Origin: Hoeflea_A sp965249925
GTDB taxonomy: Bacteria; Pseudomonadota; Alphaproteobacteria; Rhizobiales; Rhizobiaceae
DNA: 64,000 bases
Assembly (NCBI GenBank): GCA_965249925.1
Contig: OZ252260.1
Location: forward strand, 248,001-312,000
Reading direction: 5' to 3'
Both the position numbers and the translations under genes were made by a program. The notes under the pieces were generated by a model. The model made no database searches, was not told the origin of the DNA, and saw only the letters and a list, made by a program, of their open reading frames with translations. Below are positions 24,898 to 33,603 of this stretch, piece after piece (within the stretch, counting starts at the first letter, position 1; the number at the start of each line of letters is the position of its first letter).

Positions 24898-25257
24898 TCA
24901 ATCCTGTTCCAGCTTATTGGCGATGCGTTCTAGCTTTTCAGTAACCTGACTGAGTGTTTTGGCAAGATTCTCATCGGTTTCATCTATCGTGGCCAGCGCC
25001 GTATCGCGGGTTTTTTTAAGGCTGCTCACCTCATTCTCGATGCCGTGCAGTTGCTGCTGCACCTCGCTCAGTTCGTCCATGACCATAATGCCGGCCATGA
25101 CCGTCAGTCTCAGGTCGCCGATTTCACCGAACTGGCCCTTCAGGTGTCCCACGTAGCGGTCGAACCTGCCGGCGAGTTCGCTCAAATGCTCCTCCTGCCC
25201 TGCTTCGCAGGCCATGCGATAGGATTTCCCGTCAACGGTGACCGTTACCTCAGCCAT
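24898..25257 (-). CDS. zapA: Cell division protein ZapA
   Basis: 119 residues: VTVTVDGKSYRMACEAGQEE, LSELAGRFDRYVGHL, LTVMAGIMVMDELSE, then a C-terminal coiled coil (LHGIENEVSSLKKTRD). Binds and bundles FtsZ filaments at midcell. Located beside DUF4164 and 6S RNA as in other Rhizobiales. Confidence 0.94.
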   Translation of the reverse strand: MAEVTVTVDGKSYRMACEAGQEEHLSELAGRFDRYVGHLKGQFGEIGDLRLTVMAGIMVMDELSEVQQQLHGIENEVSSLKKTRDTALATIDETDENLAKTLSQVTEKLERIANKLEQD

Positions 25258-25286
25258 GAAAGTATCCGCACGCCCCCATCGAATGC

Positions 25287-25559
25287 CTACCGATCCAGAA
25301 CCGCGCGGATGGTTTCCATCGCCGTCACCAGACGCCGCGAAACCTCACGGTTGGCTTCTTCGAGCCGGCCAGCCCGATCCTCTGATTGGTCGAGTTCCTG
25401 CGCCAACCGCGATCGGTCGCTGTTCAGGCGCTGGACCTCCGCCTCGGCCTCATCGAAATCCCGTTGTTTTTCGACACGGGCGTCCACGGCATTTTCCAGC
25501 CTCGAAAGGACTTTGATCAGGTCCTCAAGTGCGGATTTCGCTGTGTTATCGCCCGGCAT
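25287..25559 (-). CDS. DUF4164 small coiled-coil protein
   Basis: About 90 residues from ATG 25559 (MPGDNTAKSAL); an upstream ATG at 25610 adds an unconserved basic segment. Helical throughout (LEDLIKVLSRLENAVDARVE, QRLNSDRSRLAQELD, RLEEANREVSRRL). DUF4164 genes lie next to zapA in Rhizobiales, 29 bp away here, and may share its role at the division site. Function not established. Confidence 0.82.
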   Translation of the reverse strand: MPGDNTAKSALEDLIKVLSRLENAVDARVEKQRDFDEAEAEVQRLNSDRSRLAQELDQSEDRAGRLEEANREVSRRLVTAMETIRAVLDR

Positions 25560-25683
25560 TGTCTTTCCCGTGCCTTTGCGACAATCCCAATCCGATTGAT
25601 TCTCGGGCACTTACCGCACAAAGATTAAGCAATGCAGGAAGCAGCCGTCAAATCATCTTGCCGCCCGTCACGCATTGGTCTGG

Positions 25684-25735
25684 GGATAACCGGCATAATC
25701 GACGGTTTTGCCGAAATCATGGCGGCCGGTTATCC
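25684..25735. repeat. 11-bp inverted repeat
   Basis: GGATAACCGGC (25684-25694) and GCCGGTTATCC (25725-25735) form a perfect inverted repeat with a 30-nt loop, in the non-coding space upstream of the MITE-like element. Could be a hairpin or protein site; no T tract. Confidence 0.4.
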
Positions 25736-25829
25736 GGCCGTAGGACAACGCCACCGTGACGACAGGCCACGGCCACAACCTTGGGCTCATTTGTTGACTC
25801 CGTGCCGGCAACTGCTATGTGTCTCGTGC

Positions 25830-26134
25830 CTAGAGCAAGGTGTGGCTAGGATGAATCATTTGATGGCGGAAAATCGGTTCAGTCGGATAGGCGCGTCGCG
25901 TAGCGCGATGTGGGGCATCGGGCAAGCGGCGCAACGCAGCCGATGGGCCGATTTGCCGCCATCCTGGAGAGGCCTATCGTTGTGAAATACTGCGGTGAAT
26001 GGGCCGGGCGATTTTGCCCCCTGGCGTCGTTGGCTTGCACTTGTGGTGGGGAGGCACCACGGCGCGCAACCCGCCTAGCCAGCGATCAAAATCGCCAAGG
26101 TCAAATGCTTCATCCCAGCCACACCTTGCTCTAG
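25830..26134. mobile_element. 305-bp MITE-like element with 34-bp terminal inverted repeats
   Basis: The left end (from CTAGAGCAAGGTGTGGCT at 25830) and the reverse complement of the right end (to 26134) agree at 32 of 34 positions. Each end carries CTAG, consistent with duplication of a TA target as made by IS630/mariner-type transposases. No transposase-sized gene fits inside. It ends 50 bp before tkt, so it may supply promoter or RNA structure to that gene. Confidence 0.75.
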
Positions 26135-26184
26135 ACGAGTGCCCGGTTGGGTGCCAGATCACACCCTGCAAAAGCTGACAAGTC

Positions 26185-28188
26185 ATGAACCCACGCGAAA
26201 AACACGATCGGATGGCAAATGCGATCCGGTTCCTTTCCATGGACGCCGTTGAAAAGGCCCAATCCGGACATCCGGGCCTTCCCATGGGAGCCGCCGACAT
26301 TGCCACCGTCCTGTTCACGCGTTTCATGACATTCGATCCGAAGACCCCCGAATGGCCCAATCGCGATCGTTTCGTCCTATCGGCCGGGCACGGATCGATG
26401 CTGATCTATTCGCTGCTCTATCTGCTGGGTTACGAAGACATCACGCTGGAGGAAATCCGCAACTTCCGCCAGCTCGGCTACAAGACCGCCGGCCATCCCG
26501 AATACGGTCACGCGGCCGGCATTGAAACCACAACCGGCCCGCTTGGGCAGGGCCTGGGCAATGCGGTCGGCATGGCGATCGCCGAACGCAAGCTGCGCGA
26601 CGAGTTCGGCGCCGACATCGTCGATCATCATACGTATGTGCTGGCCGGCGACGGCTGTCTGATGGAAGGCATCAGCCAGGAAGCGATCGCGCTGGCCGGG
26701 CATCTGCGGCTCAACAAACTGATCGTGCTGTGGGATGACAACGGTATCTCCATCGACGGATCGTTGGAACTATCCGATTCCACCGACCAGATCGCCCGTT
26801 TCGAGGCGTCCGGCTGGAACACCATCGCCGTCGACGGCCATGATCCGGAAGCTATCACGGTGGCCATTGAAACAGCCCGCGGGTCCGACCGGCCGACGAT
26901 GATCGCCTGCAAGACGGTGATCGGATACGGTGCGCCGACCAAGGCGGGAACCGGTAAAGCCCATGGTTCGCCGCTTGGCGAAGAAGAAATTGCCGGGGTG
27001 CGCGAGGCGCTGGAATGGAGTTCCGATCCGTTCGAAATACCGTCGGACATTCTCGATTGCTGGCGTATCGCCGGCCTGCGCTCGACCAAGGTCCGCAAGG
27101 CTTGGGAAGACCGGCTGGCGGCCGCCGAACCGGAGGTGCGCGGCGCGTTCGTGCGGCGCTTTGCCCGCGAACTGCCGGGCGGCTTCGATGGTGCGATCGA
27201 CGCCTATAAGCAAAAACTGGCCGATGACAAACCGTCGCTGGCAACCCGTAAGGCATCCGAGGCGGCGCTCAACGTCATCAATGGCGTCATTCCGGAAACG
27301 ATCGGCGGATCGGCGGACCTGACCGGCTCCAACAACACCAAGACGGAACACACCGCGGCGATCACGCCGGATGATTTTTCCGGCCGCTATATCCACTACG
27401 GTATCCGCGAGCACGGCATGGCGGCCGCCATGAACGGAATTGCGCTGCATGGTGGCCTGATCCCCTACTCCGGCGGATTTCTGGTGTTTACCGACTACTG
27501 CCGCGCATCCCTGCGCCTCGCGGCACTCATGGGAATCCGCGTCATTCACGTGCTGACACATGATTCGATCGGCCTTGGCGAGGATGGCCCGACTCATCAG
27601 CCGATCGAACATCTGGCGTCGCTGCGCGCCATGCCAAACTTTCAGGTGCTGCGGCCGGCCGATGCCACGGAAACCGCCGAATGCTGGCAGATTGCTCTCA
27701 GCACGACGCACCGCCCTTCGGGCATTGCCCTGACCCGTCAGGGTCTTGCGGCGGTCCGCGACGTGTATATCGAAGAAAACATGTGCGCCTACGGCGCTTA
27801 CGACATAGCACCGGCGAGCGATGCTGACGTCACCATCTTCGCCTCCGGCTCTGAAGTCGAGATCGCGTTGGAGGCCCGGCGCATGATCGAAACGGCCGGG
27901 CACGTCGTGCGCGTGGTATCGGTGCCCTGCTTCGAACTCTTCGAGGAACAATCGCAGGACTACCAGCGCGCCATCATCGGCAATTCACGTGTCAAGATTG
28001 CCGTCGAAGCCGGTGTCCGCCAGGGATGGGACCGGTTCATCGGCAATGAAGGAGTGTTCATCGGGATGACCGGCTTCGGCGCCTCCGGCCCCTACAAGGC
28101 ACTTTACGAGCATTTCGGAATTACTGCCGAGACGGTTTTCGAAGCCGCTCAGGCAGAACTCAACGGACAGGCGGGCCAGGCGGCATAA
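26185..28188 (+). CDS. tkt: Transketolase
   Basis: 667 residues. MANAIRFLSMDAVEKAQSGH, GLPMGAADIATVLF, thiamine-diphosphate motif region GDGCLMEGISQEA...NKLIVLWDDN, central GIREHGMAAAMNGI and IGLGEDGPTHQPIEHLASLR, C-terminal VSVPCFELFEEQ. Transfers two-carbon units in the pentose-phosphate/Calvin pathways. First gene of a tkt-gap-pgk block; the MITE-like element lies just upstream, and the visible ribosome site is weak. Confidence 0.97.
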   Translation: MNPREKHDRMANAIRFLSMDAVEKAQSGHPGLPMGAADIATVLFTRFMTFDPKTPEWPNRDRFVLSAGHGSMLIYSLLYLLGYEDITLEEIRNFRQLGYKTAGHPEYGHAAGIETTTGPLGQGLGNAVGMAIAERKLRDEFGADIVDHHTYVLAGDGCLMEGISQEAIALAGHLRLNKLIVLWDDNGISIDGSLELSDSTDQIARFEASGWNTIAVDGHDPEAITVAIETARGSDRPTMIACKTVIGYGAPTKAGTGKAHGSPLGEEEIAGVREALEWSSDPFEIPSDILDCWRIAGLRSTKVRKAWEDRLAAAEPEVRGAFVRRFARELPGGFDGAIDAYKQKLADDKPSLATRKASEAALNVINGVIPETIGGSADLTGSNNTKTEHTAAITPDDFSGRYIHYGIREHGMAAAMNGIALHGGLIPYSGGFLVFTDYCRASLRLAALMGIRVIHVLTHDSIGLGEDGPTHQPIEHLASLRAMPNFQVLRPADATETAECWQIALSTTHRPSGIALTRQGLAAVRDVYIEENMCAYGAYDIAPASDADVTIFASGSEVEIALEARRMIETAGHVVRVVSVPCFELFEEQSQDYQRAIIGNSRVKIAVEAGVRQGWDRFIGNEGVFIGMTGFGASGPYKALYEHFGITAETVFEAAQAELNGQAGQAA

Positions 28189-28261
28189 CGGTGCCGGAGG
28201 CACGCGGGTCCAATCACCCCTGCATGTAGTACAGGACTGCTCTAGACTTGGAGAACAATCC

Positions 28262-29263
28262 ATGACTGTAAAAGTTGCCATCAACGGATTTGGCCGCATC
28301 GGCCGCAATATCCTTCGCGCCATCATCGAATCGGGCCGCACCGATATCGAAGTGGTCGCCATCAACGACCTGGGGCCGGTCGAAACCAACGCCCATCTTG
28401 TGCGCTATGACAGTGTGCACGGCCGCTTCCCCGGCACGGTGACCGTGGAAGGCGATACCATTGACGTCGGCCGCGGACCGATCCGCGTGACCGCGTTGCG
28501 CGATCCCAAGGAACTTCCGTGGAGCGATGTCGACATCGCGCTGGAATGCACCGGCATCTTCAATGCCCGTGAGAAAGCCGCCCTGCATCTGGAAAACGGC
28601 TCGAAACGGGTGCTCGTCTCGGCCCCCGCCAGCGGTGCCGACAAGACCATCGTCTACGGCGTCAATGACGACAACCTGACGGCGGAGGACCTGGTTGTCT
28701 CCAACGCCTCCTGCACCACCAACTGCCTGGCACCCGTTGCCTATGTGCTGAACAACGCGCTCGGCATCGAAAAGGGGTTCATGACGACCATCCACTCGTA
28801 CACGGGCGACCAGCCGACCCTCGACACCCTGCACAAGGACCTGTACCGCGCCCGTGCAGCCGCCATGTCAATGATCCCGACGTCGACAGGTGCCGCCAAG
28901 GCTGTCGGTCTGGTGCTGCCGGAACTCAACGGCAAGCTTGACGGCGTCGCCATCCGCGTTCCGACCCCGAACGTCTCGGTGGTGGACCTCAATTTCATCG
29001 CCAGCCGCGAAACCAACGTCGACGAGGTCAATGACGCCGTCCGCGCGGCCGCCAACGGCAATCTCAAGGGTATTCTCGGCTACACCGACGAAAAACTGGT
29101 TTCCATGGACATGAACCACGATTCGCATTCGTCGGTCTTCCACACCGACCAGACCAAGGTGATGGACGGCACTTTCGTGCGCATTCTGAGTTGGTATGAC
29201 AACGAGTGGGGCTTCTCCAACCGCATGGCAGACACCGCTGTCGCCATGGGCAAGCTTATCTAG
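28262..29263 (+). CDS. gap: Glyceraldehyde-3-phosphate dehydrogenase, type I
   Basis: 333 residues. NAD-binding start VKVAINGFGRIGRNILRA, active-site SNASCTTNCLAP, SYTGDQPTLD, IPTSTGAAKAVG and SWYDNEWGFSNRM. GGAGAACAATCC precedes the ATG. Follows tkt after 73 bp and precedes DUF1272 and pgk; central in glycolysis and gluconeogenesis. Confidence 0.97.
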   Translation: MTVKVAINGFGRIGRNILRAIIESGRTDIEVVAINDLGPVETNAHLVRYDSVHGRFPGTVTVEGDTIDVGRGPIRVTALRDPKELPWSDVDIALECTGIFNAREKAALHLENGSKRVLVSAPASGADKTIVYGVNDDNLTAEDLVVSNASCTTNCLAPVAYVLNNALGIEKGFMTTIHSYTGDQPTLDTLHKDLYRARAAAMSMIPTSTGAAKAVGLVLPELNGKLDGVAIRVPTPNVSVVDLNFIASRETNVDEVNDAVRAAANGNLKGILGYTDEKLVSMDMNHDSHSSVFHTDQTKVMDGTFVRILSWYDNEWGFSNRMADTAVAMGKLI

Positions 29264-29280
29264 CAACGAACCGGAAACGC

Positions 29281-29589
29281 ATGCTGCAGATCAGACCGAA
29301 CTGCGAATATTGCGACAAGGATCTGGCCCCTGACGCGGCCGACGCGATGATCTGCAGTTACGAGTGCACGTTCTGCAGCGATTGCGCCGACAGCGTGCTG
29401 CACAACGTGTGTCCGAACTGCGGCGGCGGATTCGAGAAGCGGCCGATAAGGCCACGCGCCGCATACCGGCCGAGGACGGGTCTTGCCCACGCCCCGGCCT
29501 CGACTGAACGTAAGCACCTGAAACATGATCCGGCCGATCTGTCCGCCTTTATCGCGCCGATCCGATCCATACCCGCAAGCGAGCGCTAA
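29281..29589 (+). CDS. DUF1272 zinc-ribbon-like protein
   Basis: 102 residues from ATG 29281. N-terminal half is cysteine-rich: CEYCDKDL, CSYECTFCSDCAD, CPNCGG, enough for two zinc sites; this is the DUF1272 pattern. The tail (from about residue 58) is basic and unconserved. It lies between gap and pgk with gaps of 17 and 2 bp, so it is in the glycolytic transcript, an unusual place. Function unknown. Confidence 0.85.
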   Translation: MLQIRPNCEYCDKDLAPDAADAMICSYECTFCSDCADSVLHNVCPNCGGGFEKRPIRPRAAYRPRTGLAHAPASTERKHLKHDPADLSAFIAPIRSIPASER

Positions 29590-29591
29590 CG

Positions 29592-30788
29592 ATGACGGAT
29601 TTCAAGACACTGGATGATCTGACAAACCTTCCCGGCAAGTTCGTCCTGGTGCGTGTCGATCTCAATGTGCCGGTCCAGGACGGCAAGGTCACGGACACGA
29701 CGCGCATCAAGCGTGTCGCACCGACGATCACCGAACTTGTCGCGCGTGGTGCGCGGGTTATTCTGCTTGCCCATTTCGGTCGGCCGAAGGGAAAGGTCAA
29801 CGCGTCGATGTCGTTGAGACCCATCGCCCGTGTCGTCGAGGAAGTGTTGGATCACCGCGTGCATTTCGCCATCGATTGCATTGGCGAGCCGGTCAAGAAA
29901 GCCGTCGGAAACATGGTCGACGGTGACATTCTGCTGCTTGAGAACGTCCGCTTTCATGCGGGCGAGGAAGCCAACGATCCGGAATTCGCCAGACAGCTTG
30001 CGGCGTTCGGCGACATCTACGTCAACGATGCCTTCTCCGCGGCCCATCGCGCCCATGCCTCGACCGAAGGCATTGCCCACATCCTGCCGGCCTACGCCGG
30101 GCGCGCCATGCAGGCCGAGCTGGAGGCCCTGCAGAAGGGTCTCGGCAATCCGGAACACCCGGTGGTCGCCATCGTCGGCGGCGCCAAGGTATCCACCAAG
30201 CTCGATCTGCTGATGAATCTCGTCAGCAAGGTCGACGCACTGGTGATCGGCGGCGGCATGGCCAATACGTTCCTGGCCGCCAAGGGCACTGATGTCGGCA
30301 AGTCGCTGTGCGAGCACGAGATGGCGGACACGGCCAAGCAGATCATGACAGAGGCGGTGAACGCCAACTGCGCGATTGTGCTGCCGGTCGATGGTGTTGT
30401 GGCCAAGGAGTTCAAGGCCGGTGCGGCCAGCAAGACGGTGGGTGTCGGCTCGGTGCCGCCTGACTCGATGATTCTCGATGTTGGCCCGAAAACGGTGGCA
30501 TTAATCCAGGACTGGATTGGCCGTGCCAAGACGCTGGTCTGGAACGGACCCCTCGGTGCCTTCGAGATTAAGCCCTTCGACGCCGCCACGGTGGCTATCG
30601 CCAAATATGCGGCCGATCGCACCAAGGAAGGTCTGTTGACCTCGGTTGCCGGCGGCGGTGACACGGTCGCGGCGCTGAACCAGGCCGGATGCGTCGGCCA
30701 GTTCAGCTATGTGTCCACGGCTGGTGGCGCATTCCTGGAGTGGATGGAAGGCAAGCCGCTACCCGGCGTCGAGGCGCTTCGCCGCTAG
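29592..30788 (+). CDS. pgk: Phosphoglycerate kinase
   Basis: 398 residues: KFVLVRVDLNVPVQDGKVTD, LLAHFGRPKGK, LLENVRFHAGEE, FVYVNDAF-like DIYVNDAFSAAHRAHAS, VGGAKVSTK, NGPLGAFE and the C-terminal nucleotide loop VAGGGDTVAAL. Makes ATP from 1,3-bisphosphoglycerate. Its stop overlaps the stop of the convergent allophanate hydrolase gene by 4 bp. Confidence 0.97.
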   Translation: MTDFKTLDDLTNLPGKFVLVRVDLNVPVQDGKVTDTTRIKRVAPTITELVARGARVILLAHFGRPKGKVNASMSLRPIARVVEEVLDHRVHFAIDCIGEPVKKAVGNMVDGDILLLENVRFHAGEEANDPEFARQLAAFGDIYVNDAFSAAHRAHASTEGIAHILPAYAGRAMQAELEALQKGLGNPEHPVVAIVGGAKVSTKLDLLMNLVSKVDALVIGGGMANTFLAAKGTDVGKSLCEHEMADTAKQIMTEAVNANCAIVLPVDGVVAKEFKAGAASKTVGVGSVPPDSMILDVGPKTVALIQDWIGRAKTLVWNGPLGAFEIKPFDAATVAIAKYAADRTKEGLLTSVAGGGDTVAALNQAGCVGQFSYVSTAGGAFLEWMEGKPLPGVEALRR

Positions 30789-32596
30789 ATCTTGCGAGGC
30801 TCACCACTGGCCGACTGCAGAAAAGCACGCCAGCCGCCATACTCTGTAATATCGCGGGCACCCTCCAGGCCAGCCGCTTCACAGATGAAACCCTTTTCGC
30901 TGGACCCGTCCTCCAGCACCACCGTGCCGAGGCCAAGCGGCGCGGGGATGCCGGACAGAAAGAGTCCGATTTTATCGGACGGCACGGCCCACACTTCGAC
31001 GTCGAGCGCGCTGCCGCTATCATCCCGCATCAGACCGGGACGATACGGCGGTCCGCCGGAAAGGCTGTAAAGGCGGTAGTTGTCGGCGGTCTTGCAAGCG
31101 CGCAGGAAGCGTGCTCCGAGTTTGGTCAGTTCGCCGTTGAGCGGCAGACCGGACATGTGCGCGCCGGCCACCACAAGCCGGATCTCTTCTTCAGCGCTTT
31201 CGTCGGTACTGCTACAGGGCGGAAGCTTCCATCCGGTGGCCCCCAGGGAGGCGCCCGAAGCTTCATGCAGGCGTCCGGCAAGCGCCGCGATCACCGCATC
31301 GCGGCCAGCCGGCGCGATCAACGTCACACTGCCGGGACGGCCGTCCAAGCGTGCCGCAACCGGCACGGCGATGGCGCACAAGTCCAGAAGGTTCACAAAA
31401 TTCGTGTAGGTGCCGAGGCTGTTGTTCGGCCCGATCGGATCTTTCTGCAGGTCAGCGACGGTGTAGAATGCCGGGATCGAAGGGACGCCCAGCATGTCCA
31501 CCGAAGCGATGATCGGTTCGATCTGACGCTTCAGCTCGGCGACCCCGTAGAAATCCCGAAACGCATCGGCCGCTGTAAACCGCTCGGCGCTGCTGATCAC
31601 GGTTCGCGTTACGGGGAAAACCGCCTCCGGATCGGCCTTCAGCAGGTGCTCGACAACGGTATAGCGTTCAGCCACCCATGCACCGGAATAGAGCCTGTCG
31701 GCCACCGCATAGAAGGGTGAGAAATCCAGTTCGACGATGTCGCCGCCTTCCGCCTCAATCAGCGACAACGCCGCTTCGAAAGATGCCGCCTGCGCGGCAT
31801 CGCCCCGAAAGTCCCTTGTTGCCGGGGTAGGGACGCCGACGGTGAAGTGCGGCGAAGGACGGCCGAGTGGCGGCGCAGGCACCGGGCGCGCATAGGCATC
31901 GCCGGCGTCGTACACCGAGGTCAATCGGAAAACACGAAAGGCATCCTCCACGGTGAGCGCGAAGACCGATACCGTATCGAGGGTCCGGCATGCCGGCACC
32001 ACGCCACGCGCGGAAACAGCGCCGAGAGTGGGTTTCAGGCCGACAATGTTGTTCAGCGCCGCAGGCACACGGCCCGATCCGGCGGTGTCGGTTCCAAGCG
32101 CGAAACTGACGATGCCGCGGCTGACGGCCACCGCCGAACCCGAACTGGATCCACCCGGCACGACCGTCGGATCGATAGCGTTTTTGGGCGGCGGATAAGG
32201 TGAGCGCACACCGACCAGACCAGTGGCGAACTGATCCAGATTGGTCTTGCCGACCAGCAGCGCACCGGCCTGCTTCAGCAGCGCCACCACAAAAGCATCC
32301 TCGGCGGCGGTGTACGCGAAGGCGGGACACGCCGCCGTGGTCGGTGCACCCGCGGCGTCGATGTTGTCCTTAATGACGAAGGGAAGGCCCCACAAAGGCC
32401 CGGCTTGCGGATCGAACGGCCCGAGGGCGCGTGCCGCCTCCACAACACCAGCTCTGTCGAAGAGGTGAATGAAGATTCCGGGATCGTCGGCCTCAGCGAT
32501 ACGCCGGTAGGTCTCCGCAACCACATCCTCAACCGCCAGTCCGTCGGCATAGGCGGCGTGCAGAGCGGCAAAGTGGAAAGGCAGTCGGCTCAACAC
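30785..32596 (-). CDS. atzF: Allophanate hydrolase, two-domain (AtzF-type)
   Basis: 603 residues from a GTG at 32596, 4 bp after the cupin stop; the frame is open upstream through that gene but is non-coding there. Amidase-signature domain (1-440) with the catalytic triad Lys76 (FVIKDNIDA), cis-Ser about 151 (GGSSSGS) and nucleophile Ser174 (DTAGSGRVPAA). The C-terminal allophanate hydrolase domain (about 465-603: LVVAGAHMSGLPLNGELTKL, VWAVPSDKIGLFL) is also present, and in AtzF it completes conversion of allophanate to CO2 and ammonia. No urea carboxylase is nearby, so allophanate must come from biuret. Confidence 0.9.
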   Translation of the reverse strand: MLSRLPFHFAALHAAYADGLAVEDVVAETYRRIAEADDPGIFIHLFDRAGVVEAARALGPFDPQAGPLWGLPFVIKDNIDAAGAPTTAACPAFAYTAAEDAFVVALLKQAGALLVGKTNLDQFATGLVGVRSPYPPPKNAIDPTVVPGGSSSGSAVAVSRGIVSFALGTDTAGSGRVPAALNNIVGLKPTLGAVSARGVVPACRTLDTVSVFALTVEDAFRVFRLTSVYDAGDAYARPVPAPPLGRPSPHFTVGVPTPATRDFRGDAAQAASFEAALSLIEAEGGDIVELDFSPFYAVADRLYSGAWVAERYTVVEHLLKADPEAVFPVTRTVISSAERFTAADAFRDFYGVAELKRQIEPIIASVDMLGVPSIPAFYTVADLQKDPIGPNNSLGTYTNFVNLLDLCAIAVPVAARLDGRPGSVTLIAPAGRDAVIAALAGRLHEASGASLGATGWKLPPCSSTDESAEEEIRLVVAGAHMSGLPLNGELTKLGARFLRACKTADNYRLYSLSGGPPYRPGLMRDDSGSALDVEVWAVPSDKIGLFLSGIPAPLGLGTVVLEDGSSEKGFICEAAGLEGARDITEYGGWRAFLQSASGEPRKI

Positions 32597-32600
32597 TGAT

Positions 32601-32945
32601 TTAGTCCTGCACGTCAATAAACACGACGGGTTTCGTCCACTGGACCAGCACCACGCATCCCGTGTCCGACCACACCGAGTGGGTGCTGTCCTGTGGATTG
32701 GCCACCAATGTCCCGGCCCGGTAGGTTCCGTATTCGTCGCTCTGTTCACCCGAGACCACCAGGACGGTCTCCAGCCCGGCGTGGCGATGTTTGGGAACTC
32801 GGGCTCCGGGCTGATACTTCAGCATCGCGAGCGCCGGCTCTCCACGAACCAGATGACAGATTTCGATGCCGTCGCGAAACGGCTCGAAGGTCAGCGATTC
32901 CCAACCCTTGTCGACCAGACCGGCAAAAACCGAAGCTTCAGCCAT
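32601..32945 (-). CDS. Single-domain cupin
   Basis: 114 residues with both cupin motifs: YQPGARVPKHRHAGLETVLVV (histidines for metal binding, plus the glutamate) and a C-terminal NPQDSTHSVWS. The gene overlaps the upstream isochorismatase gene by 8 bp and ends 4 bp before allophanate hydrolase. A role as a metal-dependent auxiliary enzyme or sensor of the pathway is possible; substrate unknown. Confidence 0.82.
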   Translation of the reverse strand: MAEASVFAGLVDKGWESLTFEPFRDGIEICHLVRGEPALAMLKYQPGARVPKHRHAGLETVLVVSGEQSDEYGTYRAGTLVANPQDSTHSVWSDTGCVVLVQWTKPVVFIDVQD

Positions 32946-33603
32946 GAAGCGCCTCCAACACCTGATCCGCCGCTGCAGTCCAGCCGACGATCCCGCCCTG
33001 GGCGGTGATCATGTCGATGGTCGTCTGCTTGAAATGCGGAAAATAGCTTTCCGTGGCGTCCGTTACCAGAAGACATTCGTAACCGCGATCGTTGGCCTCG
33101 CGCATGCTCGTCTGGACACAGACTTCCGTTGTGACACCGGCGAACACCAGCTGACGGACGCCGCGGGCCTCCAATTGAGCCGCCAGATCGGTGCCATAAA
33201 AGGCACCTTTGCCGGGCTTGTCGATCACCAGTTCATCGTCGACGGGGACAAGCTCGTCGACGATCTCCGCACCCGGATGGCCGGCGATCAAAATCCGCCC
33301 CATAGGTCCTTCGTCGCCGATTCGCAGGCGCGGATTGCCGCGGTCGCGCTTCGCCGGGTGGCAGTTCGACAGATCCGGCAGGTGGCACTCCCGCGTGTGA
33401 ACAATTGGCAGGCTGGCGGCACGAAAACCGTCGAGCAGGCGCCGCACCGTGGGCACGATCGCCTTGCAGGCGGTAACGTCGTTGCCCAGACTGGCGCCGA
33501 AGCCACCCGGTTCGACGAAGTCACGCTGCATGTCGATGACGACCAGCGCGGTGTGCGCCGTATTCATCGAAAACGGAAAGGGCGAGGCTTCTACGGTACG
33601 CAT
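32938..33603 (-). CDS. Isochorismatase-like cysteine hydrolase (second paralogue; triuret/ureide candidate)
   Basis: 221 residues of the cysteine-hydrolase superfamily with triad Asp24 (VVIDMQRDF), Lys129 (VIDKPGKGAF) and Cys162 (TTEVCVQTS). It is clearly related to, but different from, the biuret hydrolase encoded 1.5 kb upstream. Operon position suggests a related ureide such as triuret, or another amide fed into the biuret-allophanate route. Its ATG touches the stop of the ABC ATPase gene (both at 33603). Cytoplasmic. Substrate is inference. Confidence 0.85.
   Translation of the reverse strand: MRTVEASPFPFSMNTAHTALVVIDMQRDFVEPGGFGASLGNDVTACKAIVPTVRRLLDGFRAASLPIVHTRECHLPDLSNCHPAKRDRGNPRLRIGDEGPMGRILIAGHPGAEIVDELVPVDDELVIDKPGKGAFYGTDLAAQLEARGVRQLVFAGVTTEVCVQTSMREANDRGYECLLVTDATESYFPHFKQTTIDMITAQGGIVGWTAAADQVLEALHG

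Noticed and set aside
25559..25830. Rho-independent terminator from the GGATAACCGGC inverted repeat
   Set aside because: There is no T tract and the loop is 30 nt, so it is listed only as an inverted repeat.
32597..32749. Long N-terminal extension of allophanate hydrolase
   Set aside because: It lies entirely in the cupin gene in another frame and has no family similarity.
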